From assembly GCF_965638725.1 (NCBI RefSeq), contig NC_134955.1:70902732-70966731 (forward strand): 64,000 nt of DNA, read 5' to 3'. Position numbers and translations under genes: made by a program. The stretch comes from Aptenodytes patagonicus. Taxonomy: Eukaryota > Chordata > Aves > Sphenisciformes > Spheniscidae. This document shows positions 25,901 through 40,900 of this stretch, piece after piece. Position 1 is the first letter of the stretch; every line of letters begins with the position of its first letter. The notes under the pieces are model-generated. The model was not told the DNA's origin, searched no databases, and saw nothing but the letters and a program-made list of their open reading frames with translations.

Positions 25901-28900
25901 ACAGCACTGAGGGCTTTCAAAAGCTTCTTCACTGTTACTTTTCATAGTAGTAGAGATAGAAAGCATCAAGTCTCATCCTTTAGCTGAATATGATTAAAGG
26001 CTCTAAATTAGCTGTAGGTAAAATGAGCTAAACACTTAAATTTTAAAAAAAACATGGAAGAGTACACAGTAACTTAAATTAGGTTTTTTCACTTGCCTTA
26101 CAGAATCTGTTTCTCACATTCCTGATAAACTCCAGCTCATACTGAGACCTTTAAAAATACTATCTTCCCTATGCTTTTGCAACAGTTCTAAAAAGAGTTG
26201 GTACACTTCCCAGCCCATAAAGAAACTATCCTTGCAAAAAATTTACAAACGATAGGGGAGCCTGCATTAGTTAAGACTACCTACTACCATCCTTATTTTC
26301 AGACATAAGACAGGAATATGTTTTTTGTATTGGATTGCTGCCTCAGGCTTAAATTCTTACATTAATGCTTCAGCAGAGAACTACTGAAGAGAAAATCTCC
26401 TCTAACTAGTACTAGAAAAATTGTGTTGCTGAGAGGTTTTGGTATCTCTTTGCTTACCAGTGGTAGCTTCAAGTTTGTTAGGTGCAGATAACCAGGGGGA
26501 TGATACCTATGACTTTTCTTTTATTTTTTAAGTTAAAAAGAGCTAGGAAGAGTTAAGATTATATAGCAAGAATCTAGCCTTGATTTAAATATGCACTGAT
26601 TGCATCCTATACAGACAGCTCTTAGGCTGCCTTTGACAATTACCTAGGGGACAACAGATTTAAGATCCTCCCACAGTGTATTAAATGGACAGTCTTGGAT
26701 CAACTATCAAGAAAGCAAATACAAGCCTTACTCTTGCAGTAAAGAGCTTAGAGTGGATGCACAGAATAAAGCTGTTAACAGCAATCTCTATGGTGTGCTT
26801 CACATATTTTGGATCAAGGGCACAGAGCATGCTAAAGGTAAAGACTGAGACTGCAAAACTGACATTCAGAGAGCAGAGGAGAGGCTTAACAGGACTGGAA
26901 TGACCTGTGCCTGCAGTGGCCTGTGCTATCAGGTAACATGCTGCAGCATCCTGTACCAGCTTGAACGTAGGGAGACTGATACCTTTGTATCCAGACATTA
27001 TAATCACATGCTGCTCTTCCAGACATCTGTATTTCAGTCACTTATGTGCAAAAAATGACAAAAGTTTAAATTATAAAGCCAACTGCAATCTGTTCTTTCC
27101 TACCATTCAGAACCACATGTTGCAACTGTAAATATAAAATACTGTATCCCAACAGCTATTCTGAACTTCACTTTCCCAGAAGGTAAACATCAGGGTATGA
27201 GAGATGTACATGTGAATAATTGACTGCTCTTACACATTTCCTCTTTCTTTAGTGGAGGGGGGGGAGGTAAGCACAAGCTAAAATCCCAGTTATATTTACT
27301 ACTTGCTAGCATTTCATTGAGTGAAATGGGGGAAAAAAGGCCAGCAGGTTTGATGTATAAATCTGCCTAGCTGTAGCAAGCACAGAGTGCTAGCATCTCA
27401 TCATTTATTTAAACCTGGTCTATCATCAGGCTTGCTTTTGCTCCACTCTCAAAGAACCATCTCCTACAGAGGTTACGCACACATCAACCATTTTTGTTGA
27501 TTTATAAACATTTGCATTTACCATACAGTCATCTGTTTTTTCACTTTTTGGGACAATGTATGCTTCATCATTAATACTACAAAGACAGACTCTTCTTTTT
27601 GTAAGGTAGAGGGGGATGAAAAGAAACATCCTGGATTCAACACCCCTAACATACAGGTTAGGCCAAAGACATTTTGGATTTTTTTCTACTACAAAAATAA
27701 TTTGCTATAAAAAAAAAAACTGCTAAGAAAATAATATTACTGCCAATAAAATGTTTTAATTAAACACTAACCAGCACTCGTCCTCCAAAGATGTAACCTT
27801 TATTTCCCAGCACAGCACATGTATGAGCTGCTCGAGGCTGAGGTGGATCTCCACCCTGGAAAAAAACAAAATTAGATCCTTCAGAACATCATCAAAGCAC
27901 CAGCCGAGGATATTGGCAAGTCAGTATCACAGAGATTGCAAAAGTAAGGCCAACGTGCATCAATATGCTGACAGAACTGCAACTTTAAAAGGAAATAATT
28001 TGTAGTCATGTCCAAGACTCCACAGACATTAGAAATTATACATATTTGCCAAGGACAGCTTTAATTGAGTTCCCTCAGTAGCTAATGTTTAATATATTCC
28101 CTCTTGGTCTGATTTATCATTACTTTACTTAAGTAAAATTCAATTAATTTATCTTTAATTCCTAAGCATAAAATTACAGTAACACATCAGTTATTGTTGG
28201 TATGTCCTCTACAGCTTTATTTTTCCAAAGCGCAAACCATCAGGAACTGGTACAAAAATCTCTGGAAATCAGATCTTAAAATTTGATGTTACGTCCAATA
28301 GCCACATGCCAAAAAGTATTCCCTGTGTAAATCAGAAATAAAGATAGCAAAACTGGATTTTACTTTTCAATGGCGATTTCATTTTTTGCATTTAGTTTTA
28401 TAGGAATTTTCAAACATCCTATAGAGACCATAAAATAGTGTCAGATACTCATTACCATATACTTCTTCTACTGAGTTCTTACGTAAACTCACCAGGATTT
28501 TATGAACCTTTATAGTATACTATCATATTAATATCAATAAATGGAAATGTGTGCATTAGTACTTTGCTGGGAAAGTAAGTATACATGCTCCTTTGGAAGA
28601 CTATTAAAATAACATATTTGCTGAAGAATATCTCATCTGTTTATTCTAACGATACAGCATGACTGGGAGATACTTGTTCAAAAGATTTTTCAGCATTAAC
28701 TCTTGAAGGGAATACAGCAACTCCTCGCATACTAAACATCTATCTTTACTTCACAAAGAAAAACTGGAGACCTGAATTAGCAATACAGCGAGTTTACTCT
28801 CTCTCCCCTTGCCTTCTTTAAGTCTGTGAAAGCTGAATAGTGAATCAAGAGAGACTAGATTTCAAGACTACTATTGTTCTTTCAGCCCAACATACTATCC

Positions 28901-31900
28901 TTCACACCGACCTATCAGCTTTATGAAGAGGGGGAGGCAGGGGAAAGGAAGAAATCCTCAGGCAGACCTTAATCTCTCATGTGGTCAACCCTCAGTTATC
29001 TGTGATAGGTTATCCATATTGCAGATTAATTATACACAGATACGGTCAACCAAAAGGCTTCATATCAAAACAGTTCAGATAAACGAGGTTTGTTCACCTC
29101 AGTTTGGCACCATTAAAACCTTTCATGTGTTTCTACCATGCACTCCCCAAAGACCTTCGCTTCATTCCAGAAGGCCTTTGCTAGGTGTTACACAGGATGA
29201 ATATGGAGCTGGCCTGGGTTAATAGCTGTGCTCCAGCCATGAAACTGTTCCATATCCAAAGCCCTGGCAGGGCCTACAAGGATACCCAAAGTCGGTATAA
29301 TCACCATAATCTATTCCAGAGGACCCAAGCTTACTTTGTGAGGAGCCACCAAACCACCTCCACACCCTGTTCCTCAGGAGCACTCTGGTATTCCTACTAA
29401 ATGGTTTTCTGGAGTATTCCAGTGCCTTGTCTTTCCAGTAACGGATTACTGACAGTAATTTTATATTCCCAACAGTTGTCTTAAAGCTTGAATAAAAAGC
29501 TTTATCTCAAAACTATCCCCTAGATACAGAATACCTCACCTCTGTGCCTGGGAAGATGATGGAACAGATCCTCCTGGAAGCTATGCTAAGGCACATGGAG
29601 GACAGGGAGGTGATTTGAGACAGCCAGCATGGCTTCACCAAGGGCAAGTCCTGCCTGACTAACCTAGTGGCCTTCTAGGATGGAGTGACTACATCAGGGG
29701 ACACGGGAAGGGCTACAGAAGTCATCTATCTGGACCTCTGTAAGGCCTTTGACATGGTCCCCCACAACACCCTTCTCTCTAAACTGGAGAGGTATGGATT
29801 GGATGGGTGGACTGTCTGGTGGGTGAGGAATTGGTTAGATGGTCGCATCCAGAGGGTAGTGGTCGACGGCTCAATGTCCAGATGGAGATTGGTGACAAGT
29901 GGCGTCCCGCAGGGGTCCGTATTGGGACTGGTACTGTTTAATATCTTCATCAATGACATAGACAGTGGGATCGAGTGCACCCTCAGCAAGTTTGCAGATG
30001 ACACCAAGCTGAGTGGCGCGGTCGACATGCCAGAGGGACGGGATGCCATCCAGAGGGACCTGGACAAGCTGGAGAAGTGGGCCCGTGTGAACCTCGTGAG
30101 GTTTAACAAGGCCAAGTGCAAGGTCCTGCCCCTGGGTCGGGGCAACCCCCGGTATCAATCCAGGCTGGGGGATGAAGGGGTGGAGAGCAGCCCTGCCGAG
30201 AAGGACTTGGGGGTACTGGTGGATGAAAAGCTGGACATGAGCCAGCAATGTGCGCTCGCAGCCCAGAAGGCCAATCGTCTCCTGGGCTGCATCCAAAGCA
30301 GCGTGGCCAGCAGGTTGAGGGAGGGGATTCTGCCCCTCTACTCTGCTCTGGGGAGACCCCACCTGCAGCACTGCGTCCAGCTCTGGAGCCCTCGGCATAA
30401 GGAAGACACAGACCTGTTGGAGCGTGTCCAGAAGAGGGCCACGAAAATGATCGGGGGGATGGAACACCTCTGCTATGAAGAAAGGCTGAGAGAGTTGGGG
30501 TTGTTCAGCCTGGAGAAGAGAAGGCTTCGGGGAGACCTTCTTGCAGCCTATCAGTACTTAAAGGGGGCTTATAAAAAAGATGGGGACAGACTTTTTAGCA
30601 GGGCCTGTTGCGACAGGACAAGGGGGAATAGCTTTAAACTAAAGGGGGGTAGATTTAGACTAGATATAAGAAAGAAATTTTTTACGTTGAGGGTGGTGAA
30701 ACCCTGGCCCAGGTTGCCCAGAGAGGTGGTGGATGCCCCATCCCTGGAAACATTCAAGGTCAGGCTGGACGGGGCTCTGAGCAACCTGATCTAGTTGAAG
30801 ATGTCCCTGCCCAGGGCAGGGGGGTTGGACTAGATGGCCTTGAGAGGTCCCTTCCAACCCAAACGATTCTATGATTCTATGATTACTGTATCATCTTCTA
30901 ATGTATCCAGATTTCTAATACCTCTCTGAAGCTTACAATATTTTTTGCATCAGAACCACATTATAGGAAAAAAAAACAGTCTAGTAACATCCTGTGAGAA
31001 AAAAATTCGTATCAGTTCTGAATTTTCCACATTTCAGATGCATTGAGTGCCCTCCTGTTTAATGTTATAAGCCTGAGCAATACTAAGCATATTCAAATTA
31101 CTTTTCCCAACATCAATTTCTAGAGCACAATAACTACTCAAAATGCAGTAAAATCACAATTGTGTCAAAAGACAAAACTAAAAAGCACTCACTCTAATTG
31201 CTGGTTGAGACCAAGTTTGTGTGGTTGTATCAAAAACATGAACATCATTATGCCATCCCCAGAATATCTGTCCTTCCTAAAAAAGAAGTTAAAAAATTAA
31301 GTTTATTCTATTTTAAAATCTTTGTGCTTATTAAAGGATACAAACCCAGAAGTGAACTATCAAAACAGAAAATAAACTAAAATACAGAATTTTATTAAAA
31401 GAAACATATTGCTAAGATTTTTAATAATGATGCAGCAGCTCAGGTCTAGTTGAAGGTCAACAGCATTCAGGAATGTTAGGGCTGATGACACTTTTGAAAA
31501 TGGGCTTTGGGCTCCAACATCAGTCACTGCAGTAGACAAATTCTGCCTTCTAATTCTGAGTGTAACATACTGAAAAATAAATAGATTGTACAAAGTAATA
31601 CATTTCTGTAAGTCAATATTTAACATTTGATGTAAGGACCTATGCTCTCTTGAATGCATATCTATTCCTTATTAATTCCTGTCACTAAATACTCTAACCA
31701 GTCTCCTTCTTTCTATTAGCTGTAAGAAATCATTATAGGAAACTAGCTAATCCCGGCATCTTCAAGTAATGGCATTTACTCTGGATAACAAATTAAAGAA
31801 ATTAACTGAAAGTATTTGTCAGTTAGACTTGTGAAGCTATAAATTCGCTATCGTTACTTCAAGAAAATAAATTCTAACATTTTCTGGGAGTTTCATATTT

Positions 31901-34900
31901 AAAATATGTCTTCAGAGTTGAAATACTGCCTTTGTTCCTGCTCTGACAGCATTTTGTTTCATTGCACTCAAAGCCTAGCACTGGGTACTTGAAATACACT
32001 GAACACCCACCGCTCCCAACATGCAGTATCTGAAATTTCAAATCCAAGTAGAAGATTCTAATTTGCATTTCTGCTGATGCTACAAATAAAAGAAAAATCA
32101 GACAGATTTTTATACTCACTGAGTATAGTATAACAGATCACATTTTGACAATCAGAAAGGACAAATCACTCTGAATTGTGACAAATCTCTTACCCAAAAT
32201 GCATCATGGACATCAAAACAATCACTCAGTTCATTATGCTTCCTACAGCCATAGCCACCAAAATATACTAGCCTAAAAGAATAACAACAAAAAATAAGTT
32301 CAGTTAGATGTTTTGTAAATAACATTCAAATGAATAAGCTGTAATAATTCATTTCAAATTTTGGTTTACCTATTGTACTATTAATAATATAAACAAATTA
32401 AAATATTTCATATTGCACCTAATTACACAGAAAACCTTACTGCAATAAAGGTAATATTATTACACTCCTCAACAAGCCTGACAAAAATCCACAGAAGCAA
32501 GGAAGGAGGTTCAAGATACCTCAAAAGTCCCTATTCCTTATTCCTCCATCCACAAGCTTATCACAGTCACATTTTCAGACACGAGTCTCAAAATGACACA
32601 TAACACACAAGACAGTGAAATGCCTATGCTTCTGCTAGAATTCCTACCCTTTTCTGTTGAAATTCCTGTGCTCCTGCTGTATTTGTTAGTCTTCTGTATA
32701 CATCTTTTCACAACAAATGTTCCCAAGGTTCAGCCCACAGACTGCCTGTGACCCACAAAGTCTTTCTCTAGCTTACAAAGAGATTCTTTCAACTAAGCAC
32801 TACTGAACATATCGCATTGCAAGTATTGTTACACACCTCCCAGCCTAATATTCCACCCATGAAATGGCCATCCATAAGTAATGGTTCCTAAAGTTTTGTT
32901 TAACTTCAACATTTGAGGATATTTGGTATAGTTGTTAGTGATCTTGGGAGAAGGCAATTTAGGAAATGATGGGATGGTGGAGGTCATTCCAGACTGACAT
33001 TCCTAGGGAAACAGAGTTACTGAAAGCATTGTGCAATACACCAAGACATCCTGATCTGCAAATTCACCTCTTGTGAAATTTTAAGGTGTACTTCTGAAAA
33101 GGTGCGTAGCTTGTCCCCAAATACTTTTGTTAAATTTAAAGGTTACACTCTGCCACCTAAAATAGGTAATTTGCTCAGTATGCAGATTACATGATACTCT
33201 GAATAGAATAATTTAGTTTTGAATGATCTTGTATTAACAGCTAAGGAGAAGTCGTTCAAATATATGTAATTTCATATATCTTTCAGTTAAATTAGAGCTA
33301 CAAAACCAAGATACAGTACTGAGAGGCATTATACAGTTTATGAAAAACCTCTTTAGATGTGGGGTCCAGAAACAGACAAATCATTTACATTTTGTAGTGT
33401 TCACTGTATAGCATATTCTTGTTTACAGTAACTTTTATAACAAATCACTGACATGTCACTTTCTCGTGCCCACACATGCCACAATATCCAGACACTTTCC
33501 ATAATAAACACAAAATCTGAAGTATTTATTTTTGGCTAAGTATTTTTTCTAAATACACTCAGTAACTTTTACAACACAAATATCTAGGCTGACTTGGTTC
33601 TTATAAAATAATCACTGAAATGCCTTTGCAATTCTCAGCATTTGTATGCTATTAAAATCCTTGAAAATATACTAAATATAGTTTATTGCAAGTAATAATT
33701 TGATGCTTACATAACGTAACAAAAAAAGTAACTTTTATATTGATTTTTTAACGTGTTAAAATTAAAAACCGTAAGTAATAGATGCATAATGATTTTTATC
33801 TAAAGTCTCAAAACATTCCACAAACTTTCACTAAATTTCCCAACCCTCTCCTAAAGTGGGTTTATACTTACCATTGATTCAGCTCACATGTGAGAAAACT
33901 CTGGTAGAAAGTTGTTAGGAGAGTTACACAAAATCCCATAGCAAGTCAAGCTAAGAATTAGAGTTTCATGAATCCCAAACCTGTGTGCTCTTCACTTTAT
34001 AGTACTTCCTCTCTGCAATTAACACATATTAAATATTCTTAATGTGTTACCTGTCCTTATACACCCAGCAGGAAAGCTTGTCACGTGGTGTAGGAGGTTG
34101 ACCTTTAAAATTTGTAATTTTTTTCCACCTATAGGTTCCATTTTTTGTTCGCAAATTAACATAATACAGCTTAAAAGAAAAAAATTACAATATTTTCAGT
34201 ATAAATGATGTCGAAGAATCCAGCACAAATCACCAACAAAAAGAACAACCCACCCCCCCCCCCCCAGAACACACGACTTCCTTTGGGGGAAGGAAAAAAA
34301 AAAAAAGGAACTGGTAGTGAAGTTTACAATATGTAGCAACATATAGGAAGAGTCCAGTACCCCACAAGAGCACAGTTAAAGTGTGAGAATTAGCAGCCAG
34401 TTTCCTTGCCTTCACTCAGCCAGACCAGAACAGTAATATCCTGCTCCTTCCAGAGTCAACTGAAGCCTTGCAAAAAACTTCTGCAAGACAAATAGCTCTC
34501 AGTTCAATTCTACTAGCAGAACTGCCAGTAGTTCTGCCTAACCTAACTAGGTAACTGCACGAAAATCAACAAGGCTTGTGAACCAAGTACTAAACTGAGA
34601 TCCGTTTCAGTTATTTTCTAGTCAGGACTGAACTCTGACTTCATTTACACTAAATGATAAACCAGCTCTTTTCATCTGCTTTGCTACTCCGGTCTTCAGT
34701 TACAAGGAAAACTGGTAGCTCTATCTTAATTGTTATCTGATTATATAAGAAAGGTAATCACTATCAAAGAACAAAAATAAAAGTGATATTCTGAGATCAA
34801 TTTCAATTATGGCTGCCAACATATTTAAAAAAAAAGGCAATTGGGAAAGCACTGGCAGTTTTCAGAAATAAATACAGAAAGTTTCACGTAATGGGTCTCA

Positions 34901-37900
34901 TTCTGAAGCTATGATTTATTGAAAAATCCCAGAAAAATATATGGAGGTGAACACTAAAACAAAAACTAAAGTTTTTTGTCAGTTTAAAAGTATACTTTTT
35001 CTACAAAAATAAAGCTTTTACTTAAATTTTTCCTTAATGCAATTACAAAGTACACCAGACAAAACAGTAAGGTCAGCATTATTATTCATTCAAATACAAT
35101 ACGTTATGAAAGAAAAGAATACAATACCCGATTACTGTAGCCTTTATCATCAAATCCACCAAAAATGTACAGCTTCCCATTAATGCTTGCCCCACAGCTT
35201 CCTGACATGGAGGTAGGTAACTCTCCTTCCATTAGGTGCATTGTCCTGCAATTTAGCACATACATTAAGTCTCATAATGCTGCTTTCAAACCTGCTAAAA
35301 TTAACAAACCCAAACCAGATGTATTAATAATTTTTATACTTAAACCTAAAAACACAGTTGCAACGTTTTGGCCATAACTAGCACTAGAAACTATAGCTGA
35401 TATATAAAGTCAGGCTCCTGTGGTGTAAGAGGACTGCCATATGAATATTGTGCATATGTTTATGAAGCATCTCAATTTTTCTGAAGGTGAAGCCCATATT
35501 AAAAGACCATTAGTACAGCTGAAACTTTAATTATTCAAAACCTGGAAATACTGTTAACTCCAAAACCTCCTGGAATGAGAACATGGTATTGCTGTTATTT
35601 TACAAATGGAAAACTGAGGCAGAAGTGGAAATAAAGGTCAGAAGTACTCACTAATTTTGGTACTCAATATGCCACTCCTAAAACTGCATTTTGCACTGTA
35701 TTTAGCATAATAAGAAATCTTCAGTAATGCCAATTTTAGCAATGAGTTCTCTGTTCTTCAGCAGCAGTTCCTAGCCTTTTCCTTGCTAGTCTCACTTACA
35801 AACCAGTAACTTCCTGTGATGCAAATTCTAACATCACACAGTCTCAAGCACTACACAACTACCTGACGAAACTCAATTTCTGCTGAACTCACGAGGCTGA
35901 GCATTAGGCCAAGACTGCTTAGAATCATTACTCCACATTGAAAACAGCTTTCCTAGGATCTCAAATTTCTACAGAAGATGGGGACCTGCATTTCCCTCAC
36001 ACGTACATACGGAGAGGACGTGATTTGTTTAGGATTTCCACCTTGTTGCCACACCTTCAGTGTCTGTAGATTTAGCAGCCAAATCCCAGCCTCTCTGTGC
36101 TGGCAGTCCAACTCCTTGCCCCAGCTTTGCTGTTGACATCTCAGTTGCTTTCACTCCATGATTTCTGGTTGAAGCTTCCTTCGCCCGCCGTTTCCATTCA
36201 TTTTTCTCAGCTCTCTACCTGACTCTGTGCCTTCCAACTGGGTCCTTAGCCCAGTCTCCCTCCTCAGTCATGGTCTCCCACCTTCAAAGCCTGATTCCAC
36301 TTTTTCTTCTCTCTGCTAAGTCTAATATCACCACACTTGTTGACCCAGTCAATTCCATTCATTCCCTTCTTCGATACATCCACATCTACATCAGATGCCT
36401 TCATTGTCTATCACTGGTGGCTACACAGAAAAAAAGGATTGTTACAGCTTTGAGTTCTGATGCTTGACCTTACCTCAACCTAAAAGAACTGGAGGCAGCC
36501 ATTAAAAGGAAAAGCTTTTTATGTGCTAAATCACCAGCTGTGAACGATGCACGTGTAACCTGTCCCTACCGAAAACTGCGCTCACTAACAGCTGCTCAGG
36601 GCACTGCTTCCAAATACCTTTGTTCTGGCACCAGCACTGCCACGGGCCAGCCCACCTTCCCCTTCTCTGCTCTTGCTCTCTCATTCCTGCTTGTTCCTGT
36701 GTCATGCGGTGCACTCAGCTGTACGTGTACAACTGTCTGTGCTGTACACTGAATGAGATCAAGAACCCATTCAGGTTAAAAATAACCCTGAAAAAAGAAA
36801 CGTTGTATTTAACCCAGATCACTTTCCTGATCCTATTTCCCACGTGACCATATAAACAGCTGTACCAGTGCAACCAATATGGGGACATCAGGGGTGAAAA
36901 ACAAGAGAGAGTATGAGGTTGCTTTAGCCAACCCTTTCACCAAAAGAAACAGACAGCAAACCACAGTCTCAGTGAGGGTACAATCTTAAAAAAAAAAAAA
37001 AAGAGAGAAAAGAAAAAAGACTTGCTAGAACTTCACAGCTAACCCTACGCAAACCGTTTTCCACACCACACATGTGAAATTTCATACATACTATAAGACA
37101 CCTTCCTGATGTAGCTCTCCTCCCCTTTTCCCTCCATTTCAAATTGTTGCTTTGAAGATGGGTATGGAATGAATCTCTTGAATATGGGTATGCAAGAAAT
37201 ATATAAACAGGTGGAAGACTAGAAAGACAGCTGGCAGAAAACACATATAAGCCCAAATGGACCCTTTACCAGACTAAATGCGATTATTGCAATAGAAACC
37301 ACTGGAAAACTTTAAAAAGAGGCATTGTTATCTCTCCCCACGTACAATATGTAACCACAACGAATATAAAATGTAAAGATTAAATTGCTACTGATGTGCA
37401 AGATCTGGTTAGTTATAAGTTATTTATGCAAATACACTCATAACACAATTAAGTAATAACAGCAAGTATGTAACTGTAAACAGATCAAGAACCCAAATAT
37501 CCAGTGTTTAAATACTCCTTTTAACATAAAAGTTAATGTATGGAGAACTAAGCCAAAAATAAATGCACAAATAAAATGCACCTGTTTTAACAACAGAGCC
37601 TTAAGCTGACCATTTCAAACATCCTCTTGAAAAAAATAATGATACTCAAGGAATGAATGTGTTTCCTAGAGCAATTTGCAAGTACATGTGTCTGTTCTTC
37701 AGTCTTCACATTAAACATCTGCTGTTTAAACTCCAGGGAACATGATCAATAACTCATGTAACTGAAGTTAGTCTTTTCACTGCAGCTAATTGTAATTTAT
37801 GCAAAGATCACCTTTTTATATTAATTAAATATAAATTATGCCACTTACCATAACCCGCTATCCATTTCATAGATCCAGAGCTCATCATTAGGCAGATAAA

Positions 37901-40900
37901 CTTCATTTTCTTCAATTGACTAAAACGGAAAAAAAATTGCAAATGTTAAATCAATTATGCATTATACACCATACGTTTCAAAATGAAATACCAAATCATG
38001 TTACTTAGCAACACGGAATAATCTTAAGGAGATAATCTACCACAGCGTAAGTCATACCCCAACATTATTGCTCTGATCATTACAGTTTTAAACAGGCAGC
38101 TCAATAATGCTAATATTTTACATTTTATACTAGAAGTTCAAAAAAGATGTTTTTCATTTTTTGAAGCTATTAAAAATACTGTGGTAGGCATTTCCTGATG
38201 TCATTGAGCTTTGTTGATTGTTAATAGCATCTTTCATCACTCGTTTTAAGGTGTGAAGATTATAAAAAAATAAGTTTGGTATGAGAGGTAGGGAGAGAAG
38301 TATTTCAATATTAAAAAAGCAATATGAATATAATACAATAGCCAATTTGTAGAAATAAGAAAATAGCACAGGCGAACAATTAAGTCATTAGGAAACATAC
38401 ACAACTGCTACTAACAAGTAGCACAACAGTACCATAACATGACCATGGATTTTAAAAAAAAAAAATCTTGAGAGACTGTCAAAGATGCTTCCCTCCTCTA
38501 TTAAAATGCTGTTACTAAAGGAAGTATTTTTTCAGTCACTGATGTGATCACTCTGAGCAAATTTTGCTGTACTGTTAGCCTTCGTACCTCCAAATACAGA
38601 ACATCAAAGACGAGCATCAAAGTATGAATGCTGTTCTTTGGGGCTTTTTGCATCTTTAAGGAAAAGAGGGTTCTCCTTCATCTGAGAGATTTTTTTCATC
38701 ATTCCACAACCCCTTTTTATCTTTTCCAGAAACTGAGACTTTGCCAGGCTGTGTAGATGGGTAAAGAACCCAACAACTAAACAGAAAGTCCGAAAAAAGT
38801 ACTCATTTTAAAAATAAGGAACTTAATTCCTCAGGCCCACTCATTGACCAGCTTAATGTTTTGCCAAGAAAGATGTGTAACAACATAAACCAGGCCAGAT
38901 TTGAAGCTCCTGAATTAAAACTCATCATCTTTGTTTTGGGAGATACTTTTAATTAGGAGGCAATTCTTGGCATAATGGAAAAATATAAAATACAGAAAAC
39001 TGTAACTGAAAAGCACAAAAAGAACAGCTGCTTGCAGCAAGCGAAGGAAGGAACTTGAAAGAACAAAATGACAAATATAAAAGAGCTTAACCTATGCCGT
39101 AACATGAAGGAGAAAATTAATTCCTCTGTGGAAAACAGATCTATGAAGACTCCCAAACAGACGCCATGTAACAAAGAAAAATAATTTGGGAAATAATGAT
39201 GATGAAGAATAACAAACAGGAGAAGGAAGCCCAAAAGAATGCAATTGCAGCACTCAGGCTGAGTAACAATTACACCATTAATTATTGTCTTAGCATTAGA
39301 AAGAAATGAAAGACTGAGGGAATAAGCAGCCAGAGTCAGTAAATAAAAAAAAAAAATAGATCAAAATTAAATGAATGTGAGGAAAAGAAGTGAAATACAA
39401 ACCTGAAATTTAGTTATTAACAATTTAGTTACTGATATTGATTACTTGCCTTTAAATGATACTTTATTATTACCTTCTCAGTTTGAAAGGTGCCAACCAG
39501 GCACGTACGCACTATGTTTGGTACAGTTTATCCTGCCAGGTACCTTTCATAAGGTAGGCTCTGCTGTTACATGCAGCTTGCAGCTTTCACAAAGTGCAGA
39601 AGTCTACTCAATTTAATCTAGATACGTCAGTGGCCAGAGGCTAAGCATTTGCTACAGAACCAGCTCTGAGCAAATACACTGATGCCAAAAATAAGTTAGC
39701 TGGGCAGTAGTCCACCATCAACATGTAAAATGTAAAAATGTAAAATGATTTAGCTGTGTAAAGTGCTGCTTAGAGAATAACAATGATTTTCATAATACCC
39801 TCCACAAATAAATACGTAAAACTACTAAAAACATTTGCAAAGTTTATCTGCTAAACTTAACACACATTGTCCATTTTGACTGTGCCATGAACCCAGGATC
39901 CTTTATTAGAAAACCTTTGAGAACACTGCACTAGCCAGTCCAACCTTAGTTTCTAAAGACCAAAGCATAAGAGAACTACTGAGTATTACCAGTGATTTAG
40001 GTGTTGCATAGTTATACAGAGTATTATGGAGTTTAAGGCCAGAAAAGGACACTAAATCTTCCTGTACATCACAGATGACTCACATTATTTAAATATATGC
40101 TTATTCTAACTTCTTGACACTACAAAATATGTATTCAAATCCTTACATGACTTGCAGTCACAAGAAACACTATCTACCGAAGACCCCCAAAGGGAAGAAA
40201 AGCTGTGGAAATAGTTTACAGGCTCCTGAGGATTCCTCAATTTCATTACAGTTTGGTACTGGGCAAGCCTGGCCACGCAATAGGCTAGAGAAGGCCTGCC
40301 AGGGTAACCCAGACGGTGAAAGCCGGCCGCCTGGCTTCCTACCACAGCTGAGGGTTTGTATTTCAGTGCACAGCACTTGTTAGTATTTTCAGTATTTCAG
40401 CAGTCACCAGCAGCACAACCCCTTTCCAGGTCAAATTAATTGAGCTCAAGAGCAGAGCAACTCCTCAAATTCCATGAGCTGCCCAGCTCTACTCTGCCTT
40501 TAAGTACAACGTTTTTAGTTATTAAAAAAAGAACACTCCAATTTCCAGAAAGTGAACTACAATGTGCTTCAAGAAGAGACAACTAGCCACTAGTACCTGA
40601 GAGCCCTAGAAATGTCCTTCCCCCTGTATTGCACACACTCATAATACATAATGGATTTTCAAATTTAAACCCAGGAGTCCCCAACTAGAATTCTTTGCTT
40701 GAGTACAGAAGGACAAGCTTTGCACATTTGAAAGCTTACCTTAGCCCATGAAAAACATAGATAGAAAAATACAGAATATGTTAATAGAAACATGTTTTCA
40801 ACCTGATCAAGACCACAAATAATACCAAGCACAGCTACTTTCACATTTTAGGGCCAACATACACAGACACTGTGGATAAAATGAACTGGCTGTATATAAT

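Larger units (their letters stand above)
27856..31192 (-). other. KLHDC1 intron 6
   Basis: 3.3 kb intron that hosts the antisense CR1 copy. Outside the CR1 the sequence is AT-rich and unremarkable. Confidence 0.7.

Noticed and set aside
29726-30857. Minus-strand ORFs (up to 198 codons) across the CR1 element
   Set aside because: They are antisense shadows of the reverse-transcriptase frame.
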